Made by a program: the position numbers and the translations under genes. From Nocardioides alkalitolerans (GTDB taxonomy: Bacteria; Actinomycetota; Actinomycetes; Propionibacteriales; Nocardioidaceae): DNA of 64,000 nucleotides. The DNA lies in the NCBI GenBank assembly GCA_038184435.1, contig CP116227.1, positions 4,059,501 through 4,123,500 on the forward strand, in the 5' to 3' direction. Shown piece after piece: positions 24,861 to 33,167 of this stretch; the first letter of the stretch is position 1; every line of letters begins with the position of its first letter. The notes below the pieces were generated by a model. The model saw only the letters and a list, made by a program, of their open reading frames with translations. It did not search any database and was not told the origin of the DNA.

Positions 24861-26362
24861 GTGAAGCGGAGCTTGCCGGTGCCGAGTCGTTCGACGAGGT
24901 AGAGCGGGTCGTGGATCTGCTGGTGGTGCTGGTCGCAGAGGAGGCAGCCGTCCTGGACGTTGGTGTGGCCGCCTTCTGACCATGGCGTGAGGTGGTGGGC
25001 GTGGGTCTGGTGGGGCGGTCTCGTGCAGCCTTCGGCGATGCAGCCTTGGTCGCGGATGGCCATGGCGGTGCGCATGGCTCTGGTGTGGAAGCGGGCGGTG
25101 CGGCCGAGGTCGAGGAGTTCGGATCTGGTGCCGAGGACGGCGGGGATGATGCCGGCTTCGCAGGCGAGGCGTCGGGCTTCGCCGGCGCTGATCTGGCCGC
25201 CGGTGTCGAGGGAGGCCGATGCGAGTCCGCCGAGGAGCGACTCCAGGGTCATCGTCACGACGACGGTCGCACCCATCCCGCCCGTAGCCGGGAGGTCTTT
25301 CTGGTCGAGCATCTCCAGCAGCTGCTGGAAGGCCCGTCCGTAGCGCTCCGGCGTCGGACGGCCGGCGATGAATCGCTGGTCGGGGTCGGCGTTGGTGTTG
25401 AGGTGCTGGGGGGCGGCGTAGGCGTCGAGGGCTTTGCGGAGCATGGCGCCGTGGAGCTCGGGCAGCGTGAACCGTCCGTGGATCTTGCCGTGGCCGTCGG
25501 AGACCATGCTGAGCCGGGAGGCCGCGCGGGCCTCGCGTTCCTCCCGTTCGAGCAGCGCGGCCTCGTGGGCTTCGCCGACCTCGGGGGCGATGACCGTGAG
25601 GATCCTCTTCCCGAGGGCTCGCAGGGCCTTCGCGTCGTGGTCAGAGGCGAACCCGACCAGCGTCTCCTCGGCCTGCAGCCGTAGCTCGGCCGGTAGTTCC
25701 TCGGGTAGTGCGTCGAGCGCCCTGACGATGACGTCCGCCTGTTCGGTGTCCACCGTCCCGGCCTCGCACGCGGGCGCCAGATGCGTCTCGCACCGACCAG
25801 TCAGAGCGTCACCGATCCTCGCGAACCGATAGGCATCGCGACGTGTGAGAGCACCGGCGTTGGCCAACCACACCGCAGCGGTCGACGCACCGTTCTGCCG
25901 GTGGAGCTCGACCTCCTCGGCGTGCTGCACCAACACCGCGACCAGCGCCGACACGCGAGCGACGAGCCGGCGGGCATCGACCAGCGCGATCCCGGTCTGC
26001 GGTGCGCTCAGCCAGCTCAGCCCGGACCGCCCGTCGTCCGCGAGCACGGCCGTGGCCACCCGGATCGCCTCCAAGACCGGATGCCCCACATCGACCGCAC
26101 CCGGACCGGCACCGGGACTCGAGGCGACACCGGGCACTGCCCACCCAGGCTCCGGCTCTGCGGCGGGTTCGGGCGCGTCGTACTGGCTCTCGCCGCGCCG
26201 CACGATCCGACACCCGCGCGTCGCCTCGACGGGCCATTCCCCGGTGGTGAACGCGTGCTCCAACCAGTCCGGCACCGGCTCGTCGACCAGGAACTCGGCA
26301 GGGGGCTCCGGCACCGGTGGCCCGAAGCCACCGGCGTCGCCAGATGAGCCGACCCCCGTCAT
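24848..26362 (-). CDS. DUF222-HNH endonuclease-domain protein (13E12 family)
   Basis: A 504-residue protein with an N-terminal acidic Pro-rich region, a central DUF222 domain (ALTRRDAYRFARIGDALTGR; EEREARAASRLSMVSDGHG) and a C-terminal HNH nuclease motif: IRDQGCIAEGCTRPP, HAHHLTPWSEGG, then DGCLLCDQHHQQIHDP. The family corresponds to the mycobacterial REP13E12 protein and is multicopy in many actinobacteria. A biochemical role is not established; the intact HNH residues imply DNA cleavage. The ATG at 26362 is used; an in-frame GTG lies 9 nt upstream. Repeats lie at both sides and a tRNA gene is nearby, which fits a repetitive or mobile family. Confidence 0.85.
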   Translation of the reverse strand: MTGVGSSGDAGGFGPPVPEPPAEFLVDEPVPDWLEHAFTTGEWPVEATRGCRIVRRGESQYDAPEPAAEPEPGWAVPGVASSPGAGPGAVDVGHPVLEAIRVATAVLADDGRSGLSWLSAPQTGIALVDARRLVARVSALVAVLVQHAEEVELHRQNGASTAAVWLANAGALTRRDAYRFARIGDALTGRCETHLAPACEAGTVDTEQADVIVRALDALPEELPAELRLQAEETLVGFASDHDAKALRALGKRILTVIAPEVGEAHEAALLEREEREARAASRLSMVSDGHGKIHGRFTLPELHGAMLRKALDAYAAPQHLNTNADPDQRFIAGRPTPERYGRAFQQLLEMLDQKDLPATGGMGATVVVTMTLESLLGGLASASLDTGGQISAGEARRLACEAGIIPAVLGTRSELLDLGRTARFHTRAMRTAMAIRDQGCIAEGCTRPPHQTHAHHLTPWSEGGHTNVQDGCLLCDQHHQQIHDPLYLVERLGTGKLRFTRRE

Positions 26363-26447
26363 GGCGACCACTCAACCCGAGCCCACTGACAGTTTTGAAC
26401 CACACCGGACAAGCCGCCGTACGAGCTGTGGACAACCGGGCGCCGCC

Positions 26448-26532
26448 GCCGTTCGACCAAACTCGACGCGTACGCCGCAGCCGTTCGACCCAACTCGACG
26501 CACCTGCCGCGCCGAACAACCCAACTCGACGC
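26448..26532. repeat. Three direct repeats upstream of the HNH gene
   Basis: GCCGTTCGACCAAACTCGAC at 26448 recurs at 26480 with one change, and the shorter CCAACTCGACGC is at 26521-26532. The period is close to 32 bp. They lie in the 225-nt gap between the HNH gene and tRNA-Arg; otherwise that gap shows no gene. Confidence 0.7.
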
Positions 26533-26587
26533 GAGACCCGTGCACCCGTGCGGCCGCCCCGGGGCCGGGTGGCAAGATATGGCGCAC

Positions 26588-26660
26588 GCCCCAGTAGCTC
26601 AGTGGATAGAGCAGCCGCCTCCTAAGCGAAAGGTCGCAAGTTCGACTCTTGCCTGGGGCA
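26588..26660 (+). tRNA. tRNA-Arg (anticodon CCT)
   Basis: A 73-nt cloverleaf: acceptor GCCCCAG/CTGGGGC, D-arm GCTC...GAGC, anticodon loop CTCCTAA with CCT at 26621-26623, T-arm GCAAG-TTCGACT-CTTGC, discriminator A. It decodes AGG. The 3' CCA is not encoded (CCG follows). The anticodon stem is unusual: GCCGC faces GCGAA, giving three inner pairs but G-A and C-A mismatches at positions 27-43 and 28-42. Confidence 0.92.
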
Positions 26661-26676
26661 CCGACGAGCAGCACCC

Positions 26677-27312
26677 TCACCCCACCGCGGCGCCGTCCGT
26701 CAACGGTGGCGGGCACGTCCCGTCGGACGTGTCGCGCAGCTCGTAGTGCCAGATCTCGTTGGCGAACACCTGGCACAAGCCGAACTCCGCGCCGTACCGG
26801 GAGAACCAGTACGCCGCGTCCGTCGGCCCGACGTCCACGGCGTCGCCCGTGACGTGGGCGGAGGTCGCGGGCGTGGCGACCCACCGGCTGGCCTCCTCGC
26901 GGGAGCCGTGGGTCGCGATGGCCTCGTCGAGCAGGCTCTGCTGGTAGAGCTCGCTCCGCCACCCGCTCGTCAGTCGCACCGCGATCCCGTCGGCCTCCGC
27001 GGCGCGGGTGGCCGCGCGCACCGCGGCGCGCAGCTCGGGGTCGAGCCGGGTGACCGCCGGGACGTCGTCGTCGATGGTCACCACCCGGTCGCCGATGCGG
27101 CCGTCCTCCTCGCCCGGGGCGCCACCCGCGACACTCCCCGCGGCCCCACCTCCGCCGGTCGAGGTCGTCACGGCGCGGACGGCCTCGCGCAGCGGGTCCG
27201 TGCCGCCGCCGAGGACGGCGCCCGTCACGAGGGTCGCGGCGGCGAGCAGCGCGAGGACGGCGAGCGCGACGAGCAGGGCAGGGGGGCCGGGGACGCGAGG
27301 AGATCGGTTCAT
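26677..27312 (-). CDS. VanY-like D,D-/L,D-carboxypeptidase (peptidase M15B)
   Basis: A 211-residue membrane-anchored peptidase. One N-terminal transmembrane helix (ALLVALAVLALLAAATLV) precedes a Gly-rich linker and a C-terminal M15B domain. The zinc-site motifs are SAHVTGDAVDVG (His and Asp) and NEIWHYEL (second His), preceded by LTSGWRS. It should trim peptidoglycan stem peptides outside the membrane. The ATG at 27312 puts the helix near the N-terminus; longer starts would run into the promoter of the divergent response regulator. That arrangement suggests the two-component system may control it. Confidence 0.85.
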   Translation of the reverse strand: MNRSPRVPGPPALLVALAVLALLAAATLVTGAVLGGGTDPLREAVRAVTTSTGGGGAAGSVAGGAPGEEDGRIGDRVVTIDDDVPAVTRLDPELRAAVRAATRAAEADGIAVRLTSGWRSELYQQSLLDEAIATHGSREEASRWVATPATSAHVTGDAVDVGPTDAAYWFSRYGAEFGLCQVFANEIWHYELRDTSDGTCPPPLTDGAAVG

Positions 27313-27386
27313 GGCCCCAGTCCAGGGCGCGGCGCGTCGCGGGGGCGTCTCGGTTTTCGCATACGCCGACGAGACGTCCGGGTGCC

Positions 27387-27392
27387 TAGCAT
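27387..27392 (+). promoter_or_regulatory. -10 TAGCAT, leaderless response-regulator mRNA
   Basis: TAGCAT lies 8 nt before the ATG at 27401, with no Shine-Dalgarno sequence. The same hexamer at similar spacing precedes padR. Confidence 0.55.
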
Positions 27393-27400
27393 GGCTGGTC

Positions 27401-28063
27401 ATGCGCGTACTGGTGGTCGAGGACGAGCCCTACCTCGCGGACGCGATCCGCGACGGACTCCGCCTCGAGGCGATCGCGGCCGACGTGGCCGGCGACGGGC
27501 AGGCGGCGCTCGACCTGGCGGACCTGAACGCGTACGACGCGGTCGTGCTCGACCGGGACCTGCCGGTGGTGCACGGGGACGAGGTGGCGCGCCGCCTGGT
27601 CGCGTCGCACCCCGCGACGCGGATCCTGATGCTGACCGCGGCTGCCGGCCTCGACGACAAGGCGTCGGGGTTCGGTCTCGGCGCCGACGACTACCTGACG
27701 AAGCCGTTCGAGCTGCGCGAGCTGGTGCTGCGCCTGCGCGCCCTCGCGCGGCGGTCCGGACGCCCCGCGCCGCCCGTGGTCGAGGCCCACGGGCTCCGTC
27801 TCGACCCGTTCCGCCGGGAGGTCCACCGCGACGGGCGGTACGTCCCGCTGACCCGCAAGCAGTTCGCGGTCCTGGCTGAGCTGGTGGCGGCCGAGGGCGG
27901 GGTGGTCTCCGCCGAGGACCTGCTCGCCCGCGCGTGGGACGAGAACGCCGACCCGTTCACCAACGCCGTCCGCATCACCATCTCCTCGCTGCGCAAGCGG
28001 CTGGGACGACCGTGGCTGGTGCAGACCGTGACCGGTGTGGGTTACCGGTTCGGGCCCTCGTGA
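27401..28063 (+). CDS. OmpR/PhoB-type response regulator
   Basis: A 220-residue two-domain regulator. The receiver domain has the acidic pair E7/D8, phosphoacceptor Asp51 (VVLDRDLP) and the conserved Lys in YLTKPFELREL. The C-terminal winged-helix domain (GRYVPLTRKQFAVLAELV; VRITISSLRKRLG; VTGVGYRFG) binds DNA. The start at 27401 is fixed by homology and by the leaderless promoter. The stop overlaps the GTG of the sensor kinase. The regulated genes are unknown; the divergent VanY-like peptidase is the nearest candidate. Confidence 0.92.
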   Translation: MRVLVVEDEPYLADAIRDGLRLEAIAADVAGDGQAALDLADLNAYDAVVLDRDLPVVHGDEVARRLVASHPATRILMLTAAAGLDDKASGFGLGADDYLTKPFELRELVLRLRALARRSGRPAPPVVEAHGLRLDPFRREVHRDGRYVPLTRKQFAVLAELVAAEGGVVSAEDLLARAWDENADPFTNAVRITISSLRKRLGRPWLVQTVTGVGYRFGPS

Positions 28064-29160
28064 AGGACGCCGTGAACCCCGTCCGGCGCCGCGGCCTCAG
28101 CGTGCGCCTCAAGCTGACGCTGTCCTACGTCGCGTTCCTCATGGCGGCGTGGGCCGCCTTCGTCGTCGTGCTCGAGTTCGTCCTGCACTACGTGCCCGAC
28201 ACGGCCCTGGTGACCGCCGACGGCGGCTTCGCACCGCGCCGGTCGGACCTCAGCACCGCGGCGTACCCCGTGGTCGTGGTCGCGACCGTCGTGCTCCTCG
28301 CCGTCGGGCTCGTCGGCGGCTGGCTCCTCGCCGGCTGGATGCTGCGGCCGCTCTCGGCCGTGACGGCGGCGGCGTCGGCGGCGGCCGGGGGTTCGCTGTC
28401 GCACCGCGTCGCGCTCGCCGGTCCCGACGACGAGCTGCGTCGGCTCGCCGACGTCTTCGACGACATGCTGGCCGGGCTCGAGCGGTCGTTCGACGAGCAG
28501 CGGAGGTTCGCCGCCAACGCCTCCCACGAGCTGCGCACCCCGCACGCGGCCGCTCGCACGATGCTCGAGGTCGCCGCCCGGGACCCCGACCGCGACGTGG
28601 ACCGCCTCATCAGCCGGCTGACGGAGCTCAACGAGCGGTCGATCGCGACCCTCGACGCGCTCCTCGTGCTGGCCCGGGCCGACCAGGTCGCTCCCGTCCG
28701 CGAGCCCTGCGACCTCGCGGACCTGGTGCGCACGACGCTGCGCCGCCTCCCGGACGGGCTGCCCGTCGTGCACCTCTCGCTGTCGTTGCTGCCGGCGCCG
28801 GTGCTCGGCGTACCGGCCCTGCTGGAGCACCTCGTGGGCAACCTCGTCGAGAACGCCCACCGACACAACGTGGACGGGGGCTCCGTCATCGTCCGCACCG
28901 CGGCCACCGCCGACGGCGCCCGGCTCGAGGTGCTCAACACGGGGCCGGTGCTCGAGCCCGCGGTAGTGGCGACCTTGACGGAGCCGTTCGTGCGCGGCGC
29001 CGGCCGCGTCCGCGCCGTCGGCACCGGTCTGGGTCTCGCCATCGTGGCCTCCGTGGCGCGGCTCCACGGCGCCGAGCTCGTGCTCGCTGCCCGAGAGGGC
29101 GGTGGGCTGCACGTGCGCGTCGACGTCGTGGCCCCAGCGCAGCGGAAAGCGGTGCGCTGA
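28060..29160 (+). CDS. Sensor histidine kinase
   Basis: A 366-residue kinase with two membrane helices flanking a short extracytoplasmic loop, HAMP-like linker (RPLSAVTAAASAAAGGSL), HisKA domain with the phosphoacceptor His156 in ASHELRTPHAAARTML, and HATPase motifs NLVENAHRHN and GTGLGLAIVASV. The H-box reads RTPHAA where RTPLT/RTPLA is usual; the His and Glu needed for catalysis are intact. GTG at 28060 overlaps the regulator stop, so the pair is coupled. The loop is short, so it may sense the membrane itself. Confidence 0.9.
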   Translation: MKDAVNPVRRRGLSVRLKLTLSYVAFLMAAWAAFVVVLEFVLHYVPDTALVTADGGFAPRRSDLSTAAYPVVVVATVVLLAVGLVGGWLLAGWMLRPLSAVTAAASAAAGGSLSHRVALAGPDDELRRLADVFDDMLAGLERSFDEQRRFAANASHELRTPHAAARTMLEVAARDPDRDVDRLISRLTELNERSIATLDALLVLARADQVAPVREPCDLADLVRTTLRRLPDGLPVVHLSLSLLPAPVLGVPALLEHLVGNLVENAHRHNVDGGSVIVRTAATADGARLEVLNTGPVLEPAVVATLTEPFVRGAGRVRAVGTGLGLAIVASVARLHGAELVLAAREGGGLHVRVDVVAPAQRKAVR

Positions 29161-29210
29161 GGCCGCGACTCGCGGCGGGCCGCGGCCCCGGCATGATGCG
29201 CACGTCGGTC

Positions 29211-29275
29211 GCACCACGAAGGCGCACCACGAAGGCGCACCACGAAGGCGCACCACGAAGGCGCACCACGGAAGG
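29211..29275. repeat. 13-bp tandem repeat, five copies
   Basis: GCACCACGAAGGC is repeated four times exactly from 29211 to 29262, followed by a diverged fifth copy whose GGAAGGG forms the ribosome-binding site of the xylanase gene. Copy number changes would alter the spacing upstream of that site. There are no spacers, so it is not a CRISPR array. Confidence 0.95.
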
Positions 29276-29282
29276 GTCGGAC

Positions 29283-30974
29283 GTGAGGGATCCCCGGAGA
29301 CGGTCCGGCTGCGTGGCGGCCGTCGGCCTCCTGATCGCCGCGGCGGGCTGCACCGCGACCGACGAGACGCCCGACCGCGCCACCGTCATCGACCTGCTGC
29401 AGCAAGACTGGCAGCACGTGCCGGGGATCGTCGCGACCGACGACGGCCTGGAGGTCGCGACCACGGGGTGGCGCATCGTCGAGCAGGACGGCAGCGGCGG
29501 GCAGCCGAACCCGCCGCTCAACCTGGCGGGCACGCACCTCCTGGCCCCGGACGACTTCACCCTCGACGCGTCCTTCGCGGACGTGACCGCCGACGCCACC
29601 TGGGCGGTCTACGACAGCCCGCCGGTGATCGCCGACGAGTTCCGCATCGAGCCCGCGGGCCTGCGGCTCACGCTCCGTGACGACGACCTCCGCATCACGG
29701 TCTTCGACGGCGCGGACCCCGACGACGTGACCGACCCCGAGCCCGTGCACGACGAGCAGGTGACGCTCGCCGACCCCGAGGCGGAGCTCTCGGTCACCCG
29801 CTCCGGCGACCGGCTGGAGGTGGCGAGCGACGGCGAGACCGTGGCCTCGCTGCCGTTCGGCGACGTCTTCGGATCCGGCGAGCTCTGGCTGGGGTTGTCG
29901 AGCGACGAGGGCACCTTCTCGGTCGACGCGCTCACCGCCACCGCGCCGGAGGGTGCGTCCCTCGCGACCGCCGGCCCGGTCGCGGTCGACGCCGCGCCGT
30001 ACCCCGACGGCCTGCAGGCCGGTGCCGCCCGCATCCGTCCCGACTTCCTCGTCGGCGCCGCGGTGGCCCTCGGGCCGCTCGCCGCGGACGAGGACTACGC
30101 CGGGAGCTTCGTCGGCAACTTCGGTGCGCTCACGCCCGAGAACGCGATGAAGCCGCAGGCCCTGTCGCCGCGCCCGGGGGTGTACACCTTCGAGGAGGCC
30201 GACGCCCTCCTCGACCTGGCGGAGAGCAAGGGCATCGCCGTGCACGGCCACACCATCGCGTTCACCGAGGCGATGCCCGCCTGGATGCGCGAGCTGCCCG
30301 CCGACACCGCCGAGGAACGCGCGGCCAGCGCGGAGGCCCTGCTCGACTACGTGACGACCGTCGTGACGCACTTCCGCGGCCGGCTCGCCTCGCTCGACGT
30401 CGTCAACGAGCCGTTCGACGTCGACCAGGGCACCGCGCTGCAGGAGAACGTCTGGTACCGCGTCCTCGGACCGGACTACCCGGTCGTCGTCTCGCAGGCG
30501 GTCCACGACGCGGACCCCGACGTGCGGCAGTTCGTCAACGAGAACGGCGCCGACGTGCCCGGTCCGCGGCAGGACGCCCTGATCCGGCTCGCGGTGACCA
30601 CGAACGAGCAGGGCGGCCACATCGACGGCGTGGGTCTGCAGTCCCACGTCTACGACCTCGGCACCGACGCCATCTCCGCCGACGACCTCGCGACCACCCT
30701 GGCCGCCGTCGCGGAGGCCGGGCTCGTCGCCCGCATCTCCGAGCTGGACGTCACGGACGCCGAGGGCGCGGAGGCGCAGGCGGAGCAGTACGCCACCGTC
30801 CTGGCCACCTGCCTGCGCTCGGAGGTCTGCGTCTCCTGGACGACCTGGGGCGTGGACGACCGCTACGACTGGTACGTCGACGACGACGGCCTCCAGCAGG
30901 GCCACGACCTGCTGTTCGACGACGGCGAGCCGACCCTCGCGTACGACGCGGCGCAGGCCGTGCTCGGGAGCTGA
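29283..30974 (+). CDS. Lipoprotein endo-beta-1,4-xylanase, GH10
   Basis: A 563-residue secreted enzyme. A lipoprotein signal (RRRSGCVAAVGLLIAAAGC) is followed by an about 180-residue beta-rich domain of concanavalin/DUF1080-like appearance, perhaps for carbohydrate binding. A GH10 barrel follows with the family signature FGALTPENAMKPQALSPRPG, the acid/base Glu376 in DVVNEPF and the nucleophile Glu487 in ISELDV. It cleaves xylan at the cell surface. GTG at 29283 is chosen because it starts the signal peptide and follows GGAAGGG. Together with the rhamnosidase it points to growth on plant cell-wall material. Confidence 0.9.
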   Translation: MRDPRRRSGCVAAVGLLIAAAGCTATDETPDRATVIDLLQQDWQHVPGIVATDDGLEVATTGWRIVEQDGSGGQPNPPLNLAGTHLLAPDDFTLDASFADVTADATWAVYDSPPVIADEFRIEPAGLRLTLRDDDLRITVFDGADPDDVTDPEPVHDEQVTLADPEAELSVTRSGDRLEVASDGETVASLPFGDVFGSGELWLGLSSDEGTFSVDALTATAPEGASLATAGPVAVDAAPYPDGLQAGAARIRPDFLVGAAVALGPLAADEDYAGSFVGNFGALTPENAMKPQALSPRPGVYTFEEADALLDLAESKGIAVHGHTIAFTEAMPAWMRELPADTAEERAASAEALLDYVTTVVTHFRGRLASLDVVNEPFDVDQGTALQENVWYRVLGPDYPVVVSQAVHDADPDVRQFVNENGADVPGPRQDALIRLAVTTNEQGGHIDGVGLQSHVYDLGTDAISADDLATTLAAVAEAGLVARISELDVTDAEGAEAQAEQYATVLATCLRSEVCVSWTTWGVDDRYDWYVDDDGLQQGHDLLFDDGEPTLAYDAAQAVLGS

Positions 30975-31004
30975 GCTCCGGCAGGACCGGCTCCGGCCGC
31001 GGCT

Positions 31005-31265
31005 TCACGCCAGCGACAGGAAGAGCTTCTCCATCTTCTTCACGTCGAGGCTGTCGGCGCCGTCGGCGGCGATGCACTGCTGCAGCCCGGTCGCCACGAT
31101 GGCGAACCCGGCCCGGTCGAGCGCCTTCGAGACGGCCGCCAGCTGCGTGACGACGTCCTCGCAGTCACGCCCCTCCTCCAGCATGCGCAGCACCCCGGCC
31201 AGCTGACCCTGTGCGCGCTTGATGCGGTTGATGACGGGAGCCATCGACTCCGGCTCGAGCTGCAT
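31005..31265 (-). CDS. cstR: CsoR/CstR-family repressor, persulfide-sensing type
   Basis: An 86-residue all-helical repressor of the CsoR/RcnR (DUF156) family, with INRIKRAQGQLAGVLRMLEEGRDC and LQQC. Copper-sensing CsoR uses Cys-His-Cys; here the two cysteines (Cys35, Cys64, 29 apart as in the family) are kept but the position of the histidine is Gly60. This is the pattern of CstR, which senses persulfides by forming interprotein di- or trisulfides. It is divergent from genes for a rhodanese and a persulfide dioxygenase, as in the S. aureus cst locus. The symbol is by analogy. Confidence 0.85.
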   Translation of the reverse strand: MQLEPESMAPVINRIKRAQGQLAGVLRMLEEGRDCEDVVTQLAAVSKALDRAGFAIVATGLQQCIAADGADSLDVKKMEKLFLSLA

Positions 31266-31344
31266 CAGAGCGTCTCGGCGTCGGACCGCTGGACGGTCGG
31301 GGACAGCGTGTGGGTCATGGCGGGGCCTCTCTCTCGGTGTGGTT

Positions 31345-31402
31345 GGAACATACCCCAGGGGGTGTTATGTTCCCTTCTCGTGGGGTACCCCCGGGGGTAT
31401 CC
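31345..31402. promoter_or_regulatory. Twin CsoR/CstR-type operators in the divergent promoter region
   Basis: Site 1 spans 31345-31373: GGAACATACCCC, then AGGGG, then GTGTTATGTTCC, with outer arms GGAACATA/TATGTTCC around an ACCCC/GGGGT core. Site 2 is the perfect 14-bp palindrome TACCCCCGGGGGTA (31386-31399). The ACCCC/GGGGT signature is the known operator type of this repressor family. They lie between cstR and the rhodanese gene and could control both. Confidence 0.8.
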
Positions 31403-31422
31403 ACGACGAGAGGAGAAGAGCC

Positions 31423-31737
31423 GTGGTCGAGGAGACCGTCCAGGAGCTGGCGTCCGCGCTGGCCGTCCACCCCGCGCCGCAGGTCGTCGACGTGCGCGAG
31501 CCGCACGAGCACGCCGCCGGGCACCTGCCCGGCGCCCGCCTCCTGCCGCTGGGTCAGCTCGCGGGCCGCCTCGGCGAGCTCGACCGGAGCCAGGTGGTGC
31601 ACGTGGTGTGCGCGTCGGGCAACCGCAGCCGCGTCGCATGCGAGCTGCTCGAGGCCCAGGGCTTCCGCACGCGCAACGTCGCCGGTGGCACCACGGCCTG
31701 GCGGCGGGCAGGCCACGCAGTCGAGGTTGCGCGATGA
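31423..31737 (+). CDS. Single-domain rhodanese (sulfurtransferase)
   Basis: A 104-residue rhodanese domain: QVVDVREPHEHAAGHLPGA at the start, and the active-site loop CASGNRS with the persulfide-forming Cys63. It should carry sulfane sulfur between low-molecular-weight persulfides and partner proteins in the cytosol. GTG at 31423 follows GAGGAGAAGAG closely and lies just after the second operator. The stop overlaps the start of the downstream dioxygenase-rhodanese fusion, implying coupled synthesis. Confidence 0.88.
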   Translation: MVEETVQELASALAVHPAPQVVDVREPHEHAAGHLPGARLLPLGQLAGRLGELDRSQVVHVVCASGNRSRVACELLEAQGFRTRNVAGGTTAWRRAGHAVEVAR

Positions 31738-33131
31738 CCGCCGGTGCCCCCCCGACCGACGGGCTCCGGGTCGTCACGATCGACACCCCGTCGCTCGGTG
31801 ACCGCAGCTACGTCCTGCACGACGGCGAGGTCGCCGTCGTCGTCGACCCGCAGCGGGACGTCGACCGGGTCCACGCCGTGCTCGACGCGGAGGGCGTGCG
31901 GGTCACCCACGTCGTCGAGACCCACGTGCACAACGACTACCTGACCGGCGGGCTGGCGCTCGCCCGGGCGACCGGGGCGACGTACCTGCTCAACGGCGCC
32001 GACGACGTCGCCTTCGAGCGCACCGGTCTCGCCGACGGCGACGAGGTGCTCGTCGGCGACCGGATGCGCTTGCGGGCGCTCGCCACGCCGGGCCACACCT
32101 TCACCCACCTTTCCTACGTCGTCGAGGACCTGGCCGATGCCGGATCCGCGGGCACCCCCGCGCCGGCGCTCTTCTCCGGGGGCTCGCTGCTGTACGGCGC
32201 GACCGGCCGCCCCGACCTCCTGGGTGCCGAGCACACCGATGCCCTGGTGCGTCACCAGCACGCCTCGGCGGCGCGCCTGGTGCGCGAGCTCCCCGCGCAC
32301 ACCCGGCTCTACCCGACCCACGGCTTCGGCTCGTTCTGCTCGGCGACGCAAAGCAGCGCGGACAGCTCGACGCTCGAGGTCGAGCGCCGCACGAACCCCG
32401 TGCTCACCTCCGACCTCGAGACCTACGCCCGCGAGCTCCTCGCGGGGCTCGGGTCCTGGCCGGCGTACTACGCCCGCATGGCCCCGCGGAACCGGGCCGG
32501 TGTGGAGGCGCCGGACCTCTCACTGCCCCCGCTCGCCGACGCCGCCGACGTCGCGCGCGCCGTCGCCGCGGGTGAGTGGGTGATCGACCTGCGCGAGCGC
32601 ACGGCCTTCGCGCGCGGCCACCTCCCCGGCGTCGTCGGCTTCGGCGTCGACGGCCCGCTCGCGACCTACCTCGGCTGGCTCCTGCCCCCCGACGCGCCCG
32701 TCACCCTGCTGGGCGCATCGCCCGAGCAGGTCGCGCTGGCCCAGCGCGAGCTGGTGCGGATCGGCATCGACCGTCCGGCTCGGTACGCCGCGGGCGACGT
32801 CGTCACCGGCGCTGGCGCGACCGCGTCGTACCGCACGGCGACGTTCGCCGACCTGGCCGACGCGCTGGACGGTGGCGTCACCGTGCTGGACGTGCGCCGC
32901 GCCGAGGAGCGGGCCGCCGGTCACGTGCGCGGGTCGCTTCACGTGCCGCTCCCCGAGCTGCGCGAGCGGCTCGACGAGGTGCCCTGCGGCCGCGAGGTCT
33001 GGGTGCACTGCGCGGGCGGTTACCGCGCCGCCGCCGCCGCCTCGATCCTCCAGGCCGCCGGTCGGCGCGTCGTCGCCGTCGACGACGGGTTCGACGCGGC
33101 GGCCGCGACCGACCTGCCCCTCACCGCCTGA
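31734..33131 (+). CDS. Persulfide dioxygenase-rhodanese fusion (CstB-like)
   Basis: A 465-residue fusion. Residues 1-about 250 form a metallo-beta-lactamase fold with the mononuclear-iron dioxygenase pattern HVHNDYLTGG (His64, His66, Asp68), His121 (ATPGHTFTHLSY) and His196 (YPTHGFGSFC). Then come a degenerate rhodanese domain (LRERTAFARGHLPGVVGF, no catalytic Cys loop) and a complete C-terminal rhodanese with Cys426 in VHCAGGYRAA. CstB-type enzymes oxidise persulfides to sulfite or thiosulfate. The sulfite could leave through the TauE exporter encoded downstream. The start overlaps the upstream stop (ATGA). Confidence 0.88.
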   Translation: MTAGAPPTDGLRVVTIDTPSLGDRSYVLHDGEVAVVVDPQRDVDRVHAVLDAEGVRVTHVVETHVHNDYLTGGLALARATGATYLLNGADDVAFERTGLADGDEVLVGDRMRLRALATPGHTFTHLSYVVEDLADAGSAGTPAPALFSGGSLLYGATGRPDLLGAEHTDALVRHQHASAARLVRELPAHTRLYPTHGFGSFCSATQSSADSSTLEVERRTNPVLTSDLETYARELLAGLGSWPAYYARMAPRNRAGVEAPDLSLPPLADAADVARAVAAGEWVIDLRERTAFARGHLPGVVGFGVDGPLATYLGWLLPPDAPVTLLGASPEQVALAQRELVRIGIDRPARYAAGDVVTGAGATASYRTATFADLADALDGGVTVLDVRRAEERAAGHVRGSLHVPLPELRERLDEVPCGREVWVHCAGGYRAAAAASILQAAGRRVVAVDDGFDAAAATDLPLTA

Positions 33132-33167
33132 CCCCGCGGCGCTCGCCGCACGACCGGAAGGACCACC

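Noticed and set aside
26540..26746. 68-codon frame through the tRNA
   Set aside because: It spans the tRNA-Arg gene and has no plausible coding features.
29211..29275. Short regular repeats resembling a CRISPR array
   Set aside because: The 13-bp units are directly adjacent with no spacers, and no cas genes are present.
31005..31265. Copper-responsive CsoR
   Set aside because: The ligand histidine is replaced by Gly60 and the neighbours are sulfur-oxidation genes, with no copper pump or chaperone.
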